The notes beneath the pieces are model-generated. The model was not told the DNA's origin. It searched no databases and saw only the letters and a program-made list of their open reading frames with translations. Below, piece after piece: positions 43,597-53,489 of a stretch of 64,000 nucleotides of DNA. Each line of letters begins with the position of its first letter. The first letter of the stretch is position 1. A program made the position numbers and the translations under genes. The DNA is from Trinickia dabaoshanensis (GTDB lineage: Bacteria; Pseudomonadota; Gammaproteobacteria; Burkholderiales; Burkholderiaceae): contig NZ_PNYA01000027.1 in NCBI RefSeq assembly GCF_002879885.1, positions 1-64,000 on the forward strand, read 5' to 3'.

Positions 43597-44994
43597 ATGA
43601 CCAATCAGCAATCCTTAGCAATCGCAGCGCGGTTCGACCGCCTGCCGCCGTCGCGCACCGTCTGGACCATGGTGATGCTCATATCGCTCGGCGGCGTATT
43701 CGAGTTCTACGACCTGTTCTTCACCGGTTATGTCGCACCGGGCATGGTGCAATCGGGGCTCTTCAAGCCCGAGTCGCTGGGCTTTTTCGCGGCACTCGCG
43801 CCGATTGCGGTCGCGGGATTCGGCACCTTCGTCTTCGCGACGTTCGCGGGTCTCTGGCTAGGCACGCTCGTGTTCGGTTTCGTCGCCGATCGCTTCGGGC
43901 GACGCTTCATCTTCACCTGGTCGTTGATCTGGTACGTCGTCTGCACGGCGATCATGGCGTTCCAGCACTCGGGCCAAGCCATCAACATCTGGCGGCTCAT
44001 CGCCGGCATCGGCATCGGCGTGGAACTGGTGACGATCGATTCCTACATCTCCGAACTCATCCCGAGCGGCGAGCGCGGCCGCGCCTATGCGGTCAATCAG
44101 TTCATTACGTTCTGCGTGGTGCCGCTCGTCGCCTTCCTCGCATTCGTTCTCAAAGGCACGCATCCGTTCGGACTCGACTACTGGCGCGTCGTCATTTTGA
44201 TCGGCACACTCGGCGCGGCGTTCGTCTGGATCATTCGCCGCAACGTGCCCGAAAGCCCGCGTTGGCTGGCACGCCAAGGGCGTGTGGACGAAGCGGAGCG
44301 CATCGTCGCCGACATCGAGCGCCGCGTCGAAGCCGAGAAAGGGATCAAGCTGCCGCCGCCGAAGCCCATCGGCACCGAAACGGAAGGCCGCGGCTCGTTC
44401 CGCGAAATTTTCGGGCCGCTGTATCTGAAGCGCACGCTCTTGCTGTCGGTCTTCAACATGGCGCAAGCGATCGGCTTCTACGGCTTCGCCGCATGGGTGC
44501 CGACGCTGCTCATCAGCCGCGGCGTGCATGTCACGACGAGCCTCCAATACGCGTTCATCATCGCGATCGCGAACCCGTTCGGTCCGCTGCTCGGCACGCT
44601 CTTTGCCGATAAGATCGAGCGCAAAACGCAGATCTGCGGCGGTCTGCTCATCATGGGCATCGTCATCGCGCTCTTCTCGCAAGCGTCCGCCCCGGGTCTG
44701 CTGATCGTCCTCGGCGTGCTGTTCACGCTCGCGTCCAATGTCATGTCGTACGCGTATCACGGCTATCAAGCGGAGCTGTTCCCCACTCGCGTGCGCGCGC
44801 GTGCCGTGGGCTTCGTCTACTCGTGGAGCCGGCTGGCGGTCGCCTTCGCGGGGCTCGCGATCGGCGTATTGCTGCACAAGTACGGCGTACCGGGCGTGGC
44901 GGTATTCATCGGGGCATCGATGGTGGTGGGCATCTGCATGATGCTCATCGGCCCGTCCACGAAGGGACGTTCGCTCGAGGCGATCAGCCACTGA
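43597..44994 (+). CDS. MFS transporter (metabolite:H+ symporter type)
   Basis: 465-aa permease with about 12 membrane segments. Sugar-porter/metabolite symporter motifs: LGGVFEFYDLFFTGYVAPG in segment 1, FVADRFGRRFIFTWSLIWY at loop 2-3 (motif A), ISELIPSGERGRAYA after segment 4, and RRNVPESPRWLARQGR before the central loop. Start at 43597 has GAGG five nt upstream; a frame to 43483 is shadow. The substrate is likely a small carboxylate or aromatic acid, not determined. Faces no regulator gene. Confidence 0.92.
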   Translation: MTNQQSLAIAARFDRLPPSRTVWTMVMLISLGGVFEFYDLFFTGYVAPGMVQSGLFKPESLGFFAALAPIAVAGFGTFVFATFAGLWLGTLVFGFVADRFGRRFIFTWSLIWYVVCTAIMAFQHSGQAINIWRLIAGIGIGVELVTIDSYISELIPSGERGRAYAVNQFITFCVVPLVAFLAFVLKGTHPFGLDYWRVVILIGTLGAAFVWIIRRNVPESPRWLARQGRVDEAERIVADIERRVEAEKGIKLPPPKPIGTETEGRGSFREIFGPLYLKRTLLLSVFNMAQAIGFYGFAAWVPTLLISRGVHVTTSLQYAFIIAIANPFGPLLGTLFADKIERKTQICGGLLIMGIVIALFSQASAPGLLIVLGVLFTLASNVMSYAYHGYQAELFPTRVRARAVGFVYSWSRLAVAFAGLAIGVLLHKYGVPGVAVFIGASMVVGICMMLIGPSTKGRSLEAISH

Positions 44995-45157
44995 CGGCAC
45001 TTGCAGCACGCACGCGGCCGAATAGCGCGTGCGCTCGCGGCGCGAGTGGCGTACTCTTTTTCCAAAGTGGTTTTTGGCATCACGCGGGAGACGGGGGCAT
45101 GAACGCCCTCCCTCCGCGGCCAGCCGAAGTGCTAACTTGGATTCGAGGAGGCTCGCG

Positions 45158-45406
45158 ATGACCGCACCCGTTCGCACTGGTGTCCATATCGAAGGTATTC
45201 ATTGGGTCGCCGAATACCTCGAAGCCACGCACGAAATCCGCGTGCTGCGCGAAGGATTCGAAGTGGGGGTATGCGACGCGCCGCCCAGCCTATTCGGCGA
45301 GGAAGCCGAAGCCGGCTCGAAAAGCGTAGCCGATCACCGGGCGCTCGAAGCCGCCCTGCGCGCGTATCTACTTCGGTTCGTAGCCGAGCATGACGCGGAG
45401 GAATAG
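45158..45406 (+). CDS. Small hypothetical protein, 82 aa
   Basis: Unrecognised acidic protein with a strong GAGGAGG ribosome site seven nt before the ATG at 45158. It reads as one small alpha/beta domain (GVHIEGIHWVAEYLEATHEIRVL) followed by a helix (HRALEAALRAYLLRFVAEHD). No signal peptide. Alone between the MFS gene and the convergent enol-lactonase gene. Confidence 0.65.
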   Translation: MTAPVRTGVHIEGIHWVAEYLEATHEIRVLREGFEVGVCDAPPSLFGEEAEAGSKSVADHRALEAALRAYLLRFVAEHDAEE

Positions 45407-45439
45407 CGGCCGCGCATCGCCATACCGCTAAACCGGCAT

Positions 45440-46237
45440 TCAGGGCGAGGTCGGTGCCGAGAGAAATCCGAGCACCGTGCGCGTGAATTCGTCGGCCCGC
45501 TCGATGTTCGAGAGATGCTGCGCCTCCAGTTCGACGAAGCGTGCACCTTCGATGCCCTGCGCAAGCGCCCGGCTATCGTCGGGGGGGACAGACGGATCGG
45601 CTCGGCCCGTCATCACCAGCGTCGGCGCACGGATCGCCCCAAGCTCGGCGCGCAAGTCCGCGTCGCCTATCGCCTCGCAGTTGCCGGCATACCCTTCACC
45701 GTCCATATGAACAAAGGCGTCGCGGATCGCCGCGTGCACGAGCGGTTCGCGCGCGGTGAAGGCACTGCTGAACCACCGCTTGAGCGTTGCATCGGCCAAC
45801 GAGCGTGTTCCTTGCTCGCGAGCTTGTTGCGCTCGGGCGCTCCATACATCGGCGCTGCCGAGGCGAGCCGCCGTATGGGCCAAGACGAGCCGGTCGATAC
45901 GGTCGCCGTGGCGGGCCCCGAGTGCTACACCGATCAGTCCACCCATCGATATCCCGCAGAAATGCGCCCGTTCGATCGAAAGCGCGTCGAATAAACCCAA
46001 CGCGTCGGCGCACCAATCGTCCACCGTATACGGACCGGGCGGGGCTTCGGAACACCCCAACCCGCGCGTATCGAAGCGCAGCACGCGAAAGCGCGAGGAA
46101 AACGCCGCGATCTGCGCAGACCACATCGTGAGGTCGGCGCCAAGCGCGTTGGCGAGCACCAACCAAGGCGCATCGCTGTGCTCCGTACCGTCGATGCGGT
46201 AATGAAGACGTATCCCGTTGATGGCGACGAATGACAT
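45440..46237 (-). CDS. pcaD: 3-oxoadipate enol-lactonase-like hydrolase
   Basis: 265-aa alpha/beta hydrolase of the PcaD group, which opens 3-oxoadipate enol-lactone in the beta-ketoadipate pathway. Nucleophile Ser97 in CGISMGGLIG, acid Asp214 region (GRADPSVPPDD) and His241 in AQHLSNIER. The start MSFVAINGIRLHYR at 46237 is the usual family start. No other pca or cat genes are nearby, so a different ester or lactone substrate is possible. Confidence 0.85.
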   Translation of the reverse strand: MSFVAINGIRLHYRIDGTEHSDAPWLVLANALGADLTMWSAQIAAFSSRFRVLRFDTRGLGCSEAPPGPYTVDDWCADALGLFDALSIERAHFCGISMGGLIGVALGARHGDRIDRLVLAHTAARLGSADVWSARAQQAREQGTRSLADATLKRWFSSAFTAREPLVHAAIRDAFVHMDGEGYAGNCEAIGDADLRAELGAIRAPTLVMTGRADPSVPPDDSRALAQGIEGARFVELEAQHLSNIERADEFTRTVLGFLSAPTSP

Positions 46238-46385
46238 GGCGGCAATTCCTCGGCAATCGTAGGTGTTGGGACGACTGTGCGCTATTGTGCTACAGCGTTG
46301 GACCGCATAGGCGCATCGGGAAAAATCGTGAAACAATGCCTCTCATTGCGCAAGCCGTACGGGCGAAAAGAACGAGGAGTCAGCG

Positions 46386-47057
46386 ATGAAGGAAGCTTCG
46401 CGAGAAAAAAAGGCAAGCCGGGCGGGCACACGCAAGCACGCGGAGGCGTCGTCCGCGGCACCCGCGCGGCCGAGCCGCGATGAAGCGGAGCAGGCCGTGC
46501 GTGTCCTGTTGCGCTGGGCCGGCGACGACCCGGCTCGCGAAGGGCTGCTCGACACGCCGGCCCGCGTCGTGCGCGCCTACGAGGAGTTTTTCAAAGGCTA
46601 TGCGCTCGATCCGCGAGAGATCCTCGCCCGCACGTTTTCGGAGGTCGAGGGCTACGACGAAATGGTCGTGCTCAAAGACATTCGTTTCGAAAGCTACTGC
46701 GAGCATCACATGGTGCCGATCATCGGCCGCGCGCATGTCGCCTACTTGCCGAACCATCGCGTGGTCGGCATCTCCAAGCTCGCACGGCTCGTCGATGCAT
46801 TTGCGAAGCGTCTTCAAATCCAAGAGAAGATGACGGTGCAAATCGCCGATACGTTGAATGACATCCTGCAGCCGAAGGGCGTCGGCGTCATTCTCGAAGC
46901 AGCCCATCAATGCATCACGACGCGCGGCGTGCACAAGGCCGGCGTTCAGATGGTGACCTCGCGCATGCTCGGCTCGTTCCGCGACGATCCCTCGACGCGA
47001 CGCGAGTTCCTAGCCATCGTCGGTAACGCGGACGGCATGAGCGTCCCGAACGTGTAA
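46386..47057 (+). CDS. folE: GTP cyclohydrolase I
   Basis: Catalyses GTP to 7,8-dihydroneopterin triphosphate, the first step of folate (and biopterin-like) synthesis. 223 aa, with a ~30-residue charged N-terminal extension. Zinc ligands Cys105, His108 (YCEHHMVP) and Cys176 (HQCIT); substrate motif GRAHVAYLP and [12 protein letters not shown] follow the family. GAGGAG ribosome site upstream. Toroidal decamer expected from the family. Confidence 0.95.
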   Translation: MKEASREKKASRAGTRKHAEASSAAPARPSRDEAEQAVRVLLRWAGDDPAREGLLDTPARVVRAYEEFFKGYALDPREILARTFSEVEGYDEMVVLKDIRFESYCEHHMVPIIGRAHVAYLPNHRVVGISKLARLVDAFAKRLQIQEKMTVQIADTLNDILQPKGVGVILEAAHQCITTRGVHKAGVQMVTSRMLGSFRDDPSTRREFLAIVGNADGMSVPNV

Positions 47058-47089
47058 AACGTTCGAGGATCGCGCTCGCGTCTTCCGTA

Positions 47090-48040
47090 CTAACCGATTC
47101 GCACACGAGCCGCCTGCGTCGGCTTGGCCTTGCGCGGTGTCGAACGGGCGCCGTCGCATGCGATCAGCAACACGGCGCCGAGCACGCAGGCGATCGCCCA
47201 CCACTGCGCAACGCCGATCGCTTCATGCAGAACAGCCGCCGCGAATGCGGCCGCGGAAACCGGGACGAACGCGGTCAACGCGCTCGCTTGCGCACCGGCG
47301 ATGCGCGCCGCCCCCGCAAACCAAAGCAGGAATCCACCGACGGTCGGTACGAGCGCGTAATAGACCACGCCCGCAACGGCGAGGCCGTCGTAATGCAAGG
47401 TCCATGGCCGCTCGAGCAGCGCGGGCACGAGCGACAGCGCAAGCCCGATACCCGACATCGCGGTCGACATCTGCAACGGCGAGACAGGGGTTTTCAGCCG
47501 CTTGTTGAGCAAGATGAATAGCGCTTCGCACACCACGGCCAGTAAAACGAAGGCATCGCCAAGCAGCATCGGCGCCGGCGCGCCCGCCGCGCCGTGCGCC
47601 GATGCTTCGCCCGAGTGCGCCGTGCAGACGATCACACCGGCCGTCGCCAATGCCACGGCGCCCAGCGTCAGCGCGCCGGGCCGCTCGCGCAGCGCCACGA
47701 TGGCCACGAGCGCGGCCACCGCGGGGAGGGTGCCGGCGATCACACCGGCATCGGTGGCCGATGTCAGCCGCATGCCGCTCAACAGCAACACGGTGTAGCC
47801 CACGCTGCCCGAGCCCGACTGCAACACGAGCAGCCACGCCTCGCGGCGGCTCACGCGCGGCCATGTCTCGCCGGTCAGTTTCATTGCCAACAAGAACAGC
47901 GGGAAGGCGATCGCAAAACGCAGCGCGGTAGCCGCGAACGGCGGCAGTCCATGCGCAATCAATTTGCTCGCCACCACCGTGCTGCCCACGCCGATCATGG
48001 CGAGTGCGCAAAAGAGATAGCCTGTCAAACGCGAACCCAT
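47090..48040 (-). CDS. EamA-type (DMT) transporter
   Basis: 316-aa inner-membrane protein of the drug/metabolite transporter family with ten predicted segments in two EamA repeats (about 5-140 and 158-300). The end of repeat 1 (GALTLGAVALATAGVIVCT) and start of repeat 2 (LLGDAFVLLAVVCEALFILLNKRL) are typical. Often exports amino acids or metabolites. Its C-terminus is lysine/arginine-rich. On the minus strand downstream of the AraC gene with a 124-bp gap, so co-expression or control by that regulator is plausible. Confidence 0.9.
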   Translation of the reverse strand: MGSRLTGYLFCALAMIGVGSTVVASKLIAHGLPPFAATALRFAIAFPLFLLAMKLTGETWPRVSRREAWLLVLQSGSGSVGYTVLLLSGMRLTSATDAGVIAGTLPAVAALVAIVALRERPGALTLGAVALATAGVIVCTAHSGEASAHGAAGAPAPMLLGDAFVLLAVVCEALFILLNKRLKTPVSPLQMSTAMSGIGLALSLVPALLERPWTLHYDGLAVAGVVYYALVPTVGGFLLWFAGAARIAGAQASALTAFVPVSAAAFAAAVLHEAIGVAQWWAIACVLGAVLLIACDGARSTPRKAKPTQAARVRIG

Positions 48041-48164
48041 CTCGTCGCTCCGAAGTAAAGGAATGCGACGCAGATTAGAGAACGCTAGAGAAGCGGTCTT
48101 GAACGAAATTGCAGGGACTGGACCGGAGGCCCGGTCATCGGCGAATCGAAAATCGCCGGTTCGG

Positions 48165-48998
48165 CTAACGAACCGCGCCCGCGTACTGTGCGGGAGTAAT
48201 GCCGAAGGCTCGCGCGAACGCTCGCGTCATATGGCTCTGATCGGCGAAGCCCGCGCCCGCGGCCGCCTCGGCCAACGGCAAGCCGCGCTCGATGAGACGC
48301 CGGGCGAGCGCAATGCGCCGCTGAATGAGGTAGGCATGCGGCGGCAAGCCGGTATCGCGCGCGAACCCGCGCAGCAACTGGAATCGACTCAACCCCGCCT
48401 CAGCGGCGAGACCCGTCAGCGTGATGGATTCGCAAGGATCGTCGTCGATGCGCGCCTTCGCCCGGCGGATACTCGCGCTCGTACCGTCGGCCGCTTCGCC
48501 GGCCTGCCCACGCAAGCGCACCGTCGAATGACGGCGAACGAATTCGGCCATCAGCATGTACAGCGCCTCGTCGCACGCCAGCCGCTCCGACGTAACGCCG
48601 GCACCCGTCGCCTCGGCGAATCCACGCTCGAAGCGCGCGGCGAATGCCTCGTCGTGCAACACGGGTTGCTCGAGTTCGACCGACGCGGGCGTCGCCGCGC
48701 CGAGCTCGCCCGCCACGTCGTGCACCAGCGCCGGCTCGAAGTAGAGCATGCGCCACGCCCTGCCGCGGTCGTCGAACGGGCTGCCGTCATGCACCTCGCC
48801 GGGATTGACCGTAATGATGTCGCCGGCCCGCGCTTGCACCGGCCCCCGCCCGCTGGCCGAACGCTGCGCGCCGCGCAGCACGAGACCCACGCCGAACGTG
48901 TCGTGCGAATGGCGCGCAAAGGTTCGCGCGGTATCCGCCGACGTCGCCTGTACGCCGGCGACGGTGCACCGATACATGACGACGTCGGCGCGACTCAT
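48165..48998 (-). CDS. AraC-family regulator
   Basis: 277-aa regulator: N-terminal cupin-like sensing domain (about 15-110, RHSHDTFGVGLVLRGAQRS, ITVNPGEVHDGSPFDDR) and a C-terminal double HTH (about 175-275, SITLTGLAAEAGLSRFQLLRGF and AEAAAGAGFADQSHMTRAF). Start at 48998 overlaps the stop of the serine-acetyltransferase-like gene by 4 nt, so the two are translated together. This group often controls adjacent LysE or EamA exporters; here the EamA gene lies just downstream. The effector is unknown, plausibly an amino acid. Confidence 0.9.
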   Translation of the reverse strand: MSRADVVMYRCTVAGVQATSADTARTFARHSHDTFGVGLVLRGAQRSASGRGPVQARAGDIITVNPGEVHDGSPFDDRGRAWRMLYFEPALVHDVAGELGAATPASVELEQPVLHDEAFAARFERGFAEATGAGVTSERLACDEALYMLMAEFVRRHSTVRLRGQAGEAADGTSASIRRAKARIDDDPCESITLTGLAAEAGLSRFQLLRGFARDTGLPPHAYLIQRRIALARRLIERGLPLAEAAAGAGFADQSHMTRAFARAFGITPAQYAGAVR

Positions 48999-49939
48999 CG
49001 CCGCCCGCGTCCCCGCGTCTCGGGGTCTTCCCCGCGCGCGCCTTCGCGTACGTTGCCCTGCGACACGCTCGTGCCCGCCGCCACGCTGTGCGTGAGCCAC
49101 ACGTTGCCGCCGATGACGGCACCGCGCCCGATCGTGACCCGCCCGAGAATCGTCGCGCCGGCATAGATGACGACGTCGTCCTCGACGATCGGATGGCGCG
49201 CATGTCCTTTCACGAGCGTACCGTCGGCATCGGCCGGAAAGCTCTTCGCGCCGAGCGTCACCGCTTGATAGAGCCGCACGCGCTCGCCGATGATCGCCGT
49301 CTCGCCGATCACCACGCCGGTACCGTGGTCGATGAAAAAGCTGGGACCGATCTGCGCGCCGGGGTGAATGTCGATACCCGTGGCCGAATGCGCGATCTCG
49401 TTGATGAAGCGCGCAAGTAACGGCACACCGAGCCGATGCAGCGCATGGGCAAGCCGGTGATGCATGACGGCGAGCACGCCGGGGTAGCACAGCAGAATTT
49501 CGGTGATGTGCTGCGCCGCCGGATCGCCGACGTGAGCCGCTTGAATATCGCTGACGAGCGTCGCGCGGATACTGGGCAACTGCGCGCCCAGTTCGCGCGT
49601 GATTTCGAACGCGCGGACTTCGAGTTCGGGTTCCGGCGTATCGGCGTGCTCGGGCAAAAACCGCAGCGCGCGGCGCACCTGCTCGCAAAGCAGCCGCAAC
49701 GTGTTTTCCAGCGTCTGCCCGACGTAGTAATCGACGCTTTCGTCGGTCAAATCGGGCGCGCCGTAGTGCGTCGGAAACATGACGGCGCGCAGGTTTTCGA
49801 CGATGCCGACGATCGCTTCTCGGGAAGGCAGCGCTCGTATGCCGCGCGGATGCCGGGTTCGATGCAGCTCTTCGCGCGAGGCGCGTAGCTCGGCCACGAT
49901 TTGGTCGAGGCCCCAATGGCGGGAAAGCGGATTCGACAT
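48995..49939 (-). CDS. Serine O-acetyltransferase (EpsC/CysE type)
   Basis: 314-aa member of the serine acetyltransferases, which make O-acetylserine for cysteine synthesis. The N-terminal helical domain (about 1-165) precedes the left-handed beta-helix of hexapeptide repeats (about 170-290: GIDIHPGAQIGPSFFIDHG, GVVIGETAIIGERVRLYQ, AVTLGAKSF, VIYAGATILGRVTIGRGAVIGGN). The C-terminus ends with a charged tail rather than the short CysE isoleucine tail that contacts the sulfhydrylase. Start MSNPLSRHW at 49939. Its stop overlaps the AraC gene start, an unusual pairing. Confidence 0.9.
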   Translation of the reverse strand: MSNPLSRHWGLDQIVAELRASREELHRTRHPRGIRALPSREAIVGIVENLRAVMFPTHYGAPDLTDESVDYYVGQTLENTLRLLCEQVRRALRFLPEHADTPEPELEVRAFEITRELGAQLPSIRATLVSDIQAAHVGDPAAQHITEILLCYPGVLAVMHHRLAHALHRLGVPLLARFINEIAHSATGIDIHPGAQIGPSFFIDHGTGVVIGETAIIGERVRLYQAVTLGAKSFPADADGTLVKGHARHPIVEDDVVIYAGATILGRVTIGRGAVIGGNVWLTHSVAAGTSVSQGNVREGARGEDPETRGRGRR

Positions 49940-50041
49940 GATGATGAAATGAGCGGCGATGCAGCTTCGAAAGTCGGACAATCCGAAGAGATTACCGCGT
50001 TTCGTTCCGTCTTGTACGCGCGGCACGCGCGCGGTTGCGCG

Positions 50042-50278
50042 CTAAACGGTGAGACTGCTCGCGTCGATCCAGCGCACCGCCCAATCGCGCGCATGAGCGA
50101 TCGCCGCCGCTTCCTCGGAAAAACGCAAATCGTTGGGGAAAAAGCGGTTCGCCACGAGCTCTCCGTCGCTGGAGCGCGAGATGACGACGTACGGCTGAAA
50201 CATGCCGTCTCCAGCCCTCGCGGGCGCGCAATTGAGCAAGTAACCGCGATGCGTGAATGCGGCGTCGGGGTGATGCAT
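50042..50278 (-). CDS. Small conserved hypothetical protein, 78 aa
   Basis: Begins MHHPDAAFTHRGYLLNCAP and continues with a compact domain (FQPYVVISRSSDGELVANRF, FPNDLRFSEEAAAIAHARDW), probably a small beta-alpha fold. Not identified. Ribosome site GGGAGG 11 nt upstream of the start at 50278; the frame extends to 50398 but that part is arginine-rich. Followed by the serine acetyltransferase gene on the same strand with about 100 bp between. Confidence 0.65.
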   Translation of the reverse strand: MHHPDAAFTHRGYLLNCAPARAGDGMFQPYVVISRSSDGELVANRFFPNDLRFSEEAAAIAHARDWAVRWIDASSLTV

Positions 50279-50675
50279 GAGTCGCCTGCCTCCCTGAATA
50301 CGCTTGCTGCGACGTCGTGCGATGCGTCGCGCAGCCGCGAGAGAAGAGCGCCTGACTGCGTTTTCACCACGGGCGCCGGCTCGCAGGATTCGAATCATAC
50401 TCTGTAGGGAACGCCGGTTCTATGGAAAAAAACGCCGTTTTTCCGCCCGCCACGGCGGACGGGCCGCGGGGCCAAGCCCCGCCGAAGCCGGAACGGGTTT
50501 TGCATCTCTCGCCGGCCGTTTGCGCGAACGTGTCGTGCCCCGCAACCGTGCGCCGGCCCACCCACCGCACTTGCAGTTGTTCGCGGCTGCGATACGATGG
50601 CGGAACGAGTGTGCACGCTCGATGCTGGCTCGAGTTCAAGCCGACGAATCGTGCCCACCTATCAGCGAGCAGACC
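50279..50675. other. Intergenic, 397 bp
   Basis: Divergent interval between the small hypothetical gene and a membrane-protein gene. It contains one A/T-rich tract (GAAAAAAACGCC near 50423). No motif copy of the intergenic repeat, no supported gene; overlapping frames on both strands are arginine/proline-rich shadows. Confidence 0.45.
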
Positions 50676-51143
50676 ATGAACGCGAGCCACCCGTTACCCG
50701 ACGCCCCGATGCGGCGCGTGAGCCAGGCCCTACGCGCGCGGCGTACGCCGCTCGAGCCCGCCTCGGCCCGGCGATTCTCGATCGCGCTCGCGTGTCTCGG
50801 GCTGAGCTACGCGCTCGCCTGGCTGGAACTGCCGCTCGCGCAATTCGCGTCGATACCGGCGGAGAACGCCGCGCCGGTGTCGCCGTCGCTCGCGGCCGCG
50901 TTGACGGCGCGCGTAATCGTCGGCGTGCTCTATGCGTTCGTCGCGCTGCGCCATGCTTGGGCACGCTGGCTGACGGTCGCGCTATGCCTCGCGTCGATCG
51001 TCCTCGTATCGCCGCTACTGCCGCAAGAGTGGGTCGCGTTTCCGCTCGGTGCATCGGTGACGGCCCTGGAGTTGGCGGCCAAGCTGATCGCGGCGGTGTT
51101 ACTCGTGCTGCCTTTGCGCATTCGGCTCGATACGCGCCCATAA
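50676..51143 (+). CDS. Small membrane protein, 155 aa
   Basis: Unrecognised inner-membrane protein with four predicted segments (about 37-57, 73-95, 98-118 and 128-148), cytoplasmic N-terminus rich in Arg. Highly hydrophobic Ala/Leu composition typical of DUF-type Burkholderia membrane proteins. The start at 50676 (MNASHPLPDAP) has only a weak ribosome site, and the open frame continues upstream to 50304; that part is not membrane-like. Followed 67 bp later by an SDR gene on the same strand. Confidence 0.65.
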   Translation: MNASHPLPDAPMRRVSQALRARRTPLEPASARRFSIALACLGLSYALAWLELPLAQFASIPAENAAPVSPSLAAALTARVIVGVLYAFVALRHAWARWLTVALCLASIVLVSPLLPQEWVAFPLGASVTALELAAKLIAAVLLVLPLRIRLDTRP

Positions 51144-51210
51144 TGCGCCGACACACTGACGCCCCGACGAGGCGGGCGTGCCACGCGTGGTTGTTCATCG
51201 AGGAGCGAGG

Positions 51211-51813
51211 ATGAAAATCGTGGTCATTGGGGCGAGCGGCACGCTAGGCGGGGCCGTATGCGCTCAATTGAAGCAACGCCATGAGATCGTCACCGTCGGC
51301 GCGTCGCACGGCGACTATCACGTCGACGCAACGAACCTACCGAACGTCGAGCGTCTCTTCCATGAAATCGGGCGCGTCGACGCTGTCGTCACGACGATCG
51401 GCAAGCTCCACTTCGGGCCATTTCATGAAATGACGGCGGACCAGTTTTGGATCGGGCTGCGCGATAAGCTCATGGGACAGATCAACGTGGTGCTGGCGGC
51501 TCAGCATCATGTCAACGACGGCGGCTCGTTCACGTTGACGAGCGGCATCTTGGCCGACGAGCCGATTCGCGACGGCATCAATGCGACCACGGTGAATCTC
51601 GCGCTCGAAGGCTTCGTTCGCGGCGCCGCGATCGAGTTGCCGCGCGGATTGCGCATCAATCTCGTCAGCCCGACCGTGCTCGAAGAATCGCTCGACGCCT
51701 ACGGCCCCTACTTCCGCGGATTCGAACCGGTCAGCGCGCAACGCGCCGCGCTTGCATACTGCCGCAGCGTGGAAGGCGCGCAAACGGGCCGGGTTTATCG
51801 CGTAGGCGGTTGA
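51211..51813 (+). CDS. Short-chain dehydrogenase/reductase
   Basis: 200-aa atypical SDR. NAD(P)-binding glycine motif VIGASGTLGGAV at residues 5-16 and the usual D adduct (VDATN). The catalytic Ser-Tyr-Lys triad is not canonical: the segment GGSFTLTSGILADEP gives a serine, but no YxxxK follows at the expected spacing (instead TTVNLALEGF). It may be a degenerate or non-classical SDR. Good AGGAG ribosome site. Next to a terminator before the convergent aldehyde dehydrogenase gene. Confidence 0.85.
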   Translation: MKIVVIGASGTLGGAVCAQLKQRHEIVTVGASHGDYHVDATNLPNVERLFHEIGRVDAVVTTIGKLHFGPFHEMTADQFWIGLRDKLMGQINVVLAAQHHVNDGGSFTLTSGILADEPIRDGINATTVNLALEGFVRGAAIELPRGLRINLVSPTVLEESLDAYGPYFRGFEPVSAQRAALAYCRSVEGAQTGRVYRVGG

Positions 51814-51861
51814 GCGCCCCCGAGGCGGCGGAGCCGCCCTGAAAGGCGAAACGGGCCGCTA

Positions 51862-51887
51862 CCGAAGACGGTCGGCACCGTCTTCGG
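51862..51887. terminator. Bidirectional terminator hairpin
   Basis: Perfect 11-bp stem CCGAAGACGGT / ACCGTCTTCGG with a 4-nt CGGC loop, between the convergent stops at 51813 and 51909. Downstream on the plus strand a CTTTTCTC tract follows after about 20 bp. Confidence 0.75.
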
Positions 51888-51908
51888 CGAACCCGGCCGC
51901 TACTTTTC

Positions 51909-53489
51909 TCAACGGCGCTCGAACGTGCCGTCGCGTAGACGCCAAAGGTTCAGCGGATTGTCGTCCTGCACCGAGGACGGCAGCAGCTCGGACGGCAAGT
52001 CCTGGTAGCAAACCGGCCGCAAGAAGCGCTCGATCGCAAGCGTGCCCACCGACGTGGAACGCGGATCGGACGTAGCCGGGAACGGCCCGCCGTGCACCAT
52101 CGCATGCGCCACCTCGACGCCCGTCGAGAAACCGTTCGCCAAAATGCGTCCGGCCTTGCGCTCGAGCGTCGGCAAAAGCCGGCGCGCGAGTTCGACGTCG
52201 CTTTGCTCCATGTGCAGCGTCGCCGTCAGTTGCCCTTCGATATGCTCCGCCAGCTCCACCATCTCATCGACGTTCGCGCACGTGACGATCAAAGACGTGG
52301 GGCCGAAGATTTCATCCTCGAGCGGCGCTTCGGCGAGAAAGCGCGATTGCGACGTCGCGAACAGCGCGGGCAACGCTGCATGTTGCGCATCGGTGCTCGC
52401 GCCTTGTCCGACTTGCGTCACGCCCAAGACCCCGGCCCGCTTGCCCACGCCATCGCGATAGGCGCTGGCGATGCCCGCGGTCAGCATCGTTTGCGCGCCC
52501 TTCTTTTCGAGCGCCTTCGACGCGGCCTCGACGAACGCCTGCCGGTCCGGACCGTCGAGCACGACGACCAGCCCCGGGTTCGTGCAGAACTGCCCGACAC
52601 CGAGCGTCAACGAATCGACGAACCCGGTCGCAATCGCTTCCGCGCGCGCCGCCAGCGCCCCGGGCAATACGAAGCACGGGTTGATGCTGCTCATTTCGGC
52701 GTAGACGGGGATCGGCTCGCGCCGGCGCGCGGCGATATTCATCAGCGCGATGCCGCCGCCGCGCGATCCCGTGAAGCCGACGGCCTTGATCGCCGGATGA
52801 GCGACGAGCGCTTCACCGACGGCATTGCCCGCCCCGATCACGAGCGCGAACACGCCGGCCGGCAAGCCGCATTCGGCCACGGCCTCTTGAATCGCCCGCC
52901 CCACGAGTTCGGACGTGCCCAGATGCGCGGGATGCGCCTTGACGACGACGGGGCAACCGGCCGCCAACGCGGAGGCCGTATCGCCGCCCGCGACCGAAAA
53001 CGCGAGCGGAAAGTTGCTCGCCCCGAAGACGGCCACGGGGCCGACGGGAATCTTTTGCAAGCGCAGGTCCGAGCGCGGCAGCGGCTTGCGCTCCGGCATC
53101 GCGGAATCGAGTGTCGCGCCAAGCCAGCGGCCGTCGCGCACCAGTTGCGCGAACAGCTTGAGCTGACCGACCGTGCGTGCCCGCTCGCCTTCGAGACGAG
53201 CCTTGGGCAACGCCGATTCGGCGTGTCCGCGTTCGATCAGCGCATCGCCGAGCGCGAGAATGCGTTCGCCGATAGCCTCCAATAGCCGCGCGCGCGTCTC
53301 GAGCGGCGCTTGGCGAAACGGATCGAACGCCGCTTGCGCCAGCCGGCACGCGCGATCGACGTCGCCGGCGTCGCCCGCCCCGAAGATCGGCTCCATCTCG
53401 GCGTTACGGGCGGGGTCGAACGCGCGCAACGTCCCGGCGTTACCGCGCACCGAGCCGCCAGCGATCAGCATGTCTCCCGTGATCTGCAT
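51909..53489 (-). CDS. Aldehyde dehydrogenase, ketoglutarate-semialdehyde dehydrogenase-like
   Basis: 526-aa NAD(P)-dependent enzyme of the ALDH superfamily. Motifs: [21 protein letters not shown] (about 150-170), nucleotide loop GFTGSRGGG, the catalytic glutamate in [11 protein letters not shown], and the catalytic cysteine in [15 protein letters not shown]. Length and motifs fit the alpha-ketoglutarate semialdehyde dehydrogenase branch, which finishes pentose/hexarate or hydroxyproline degradation to 2-oxoglutarate. The matching dehydratase genes are not in the window. Start [12 protein letters not shown] at 53489. Upstream spacer has two intergenic-motif copies. Confidence 0.88.
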   Translation of the reverse strand: MQITGDMLIAGGSVRGNAGTLRAFDPARNAEMEPIFGAGDAGDVDRACRLAQAAFDPFRQAPLETRARLLEAIGERILALGDALIERGHAESALPKARLEGERARTVGQLKLFAQLVRDGRWLGATLDSAMPERKPLPRSDLRLQKIPVGPVAVFGASNFPLAFSVAGGDTASALAAGCPVVVKAHPAHLGTSELVGRAIQEAVAECGLPAGVFALVIGAGNAVGEALVAHPAIKAVGFTGSRGGGIALMNIAARRREPIPVYAEMSSINPCFVLPGALAARAEAIATGFVDSLTLGVGQFCTNPGLVVVLDGPDRQAFVEAASKALEKKGAQTMLTAGIASAYRDGVGKRAGVLGVTQVGQGASTDAQHAALPALFATSQSRFLAEAPLEDEIFGPTSLIVTCANVDEMVELAEHIEGQLTATLHMEQSDVELARRLLPTLERKAGRILANGFSTGVEVAHAMVHGGPFPATSDPRSTSVGTLAIERFLRPVCYQDLPSELLPSSVQDDNPLNLWRLRDGTFERR

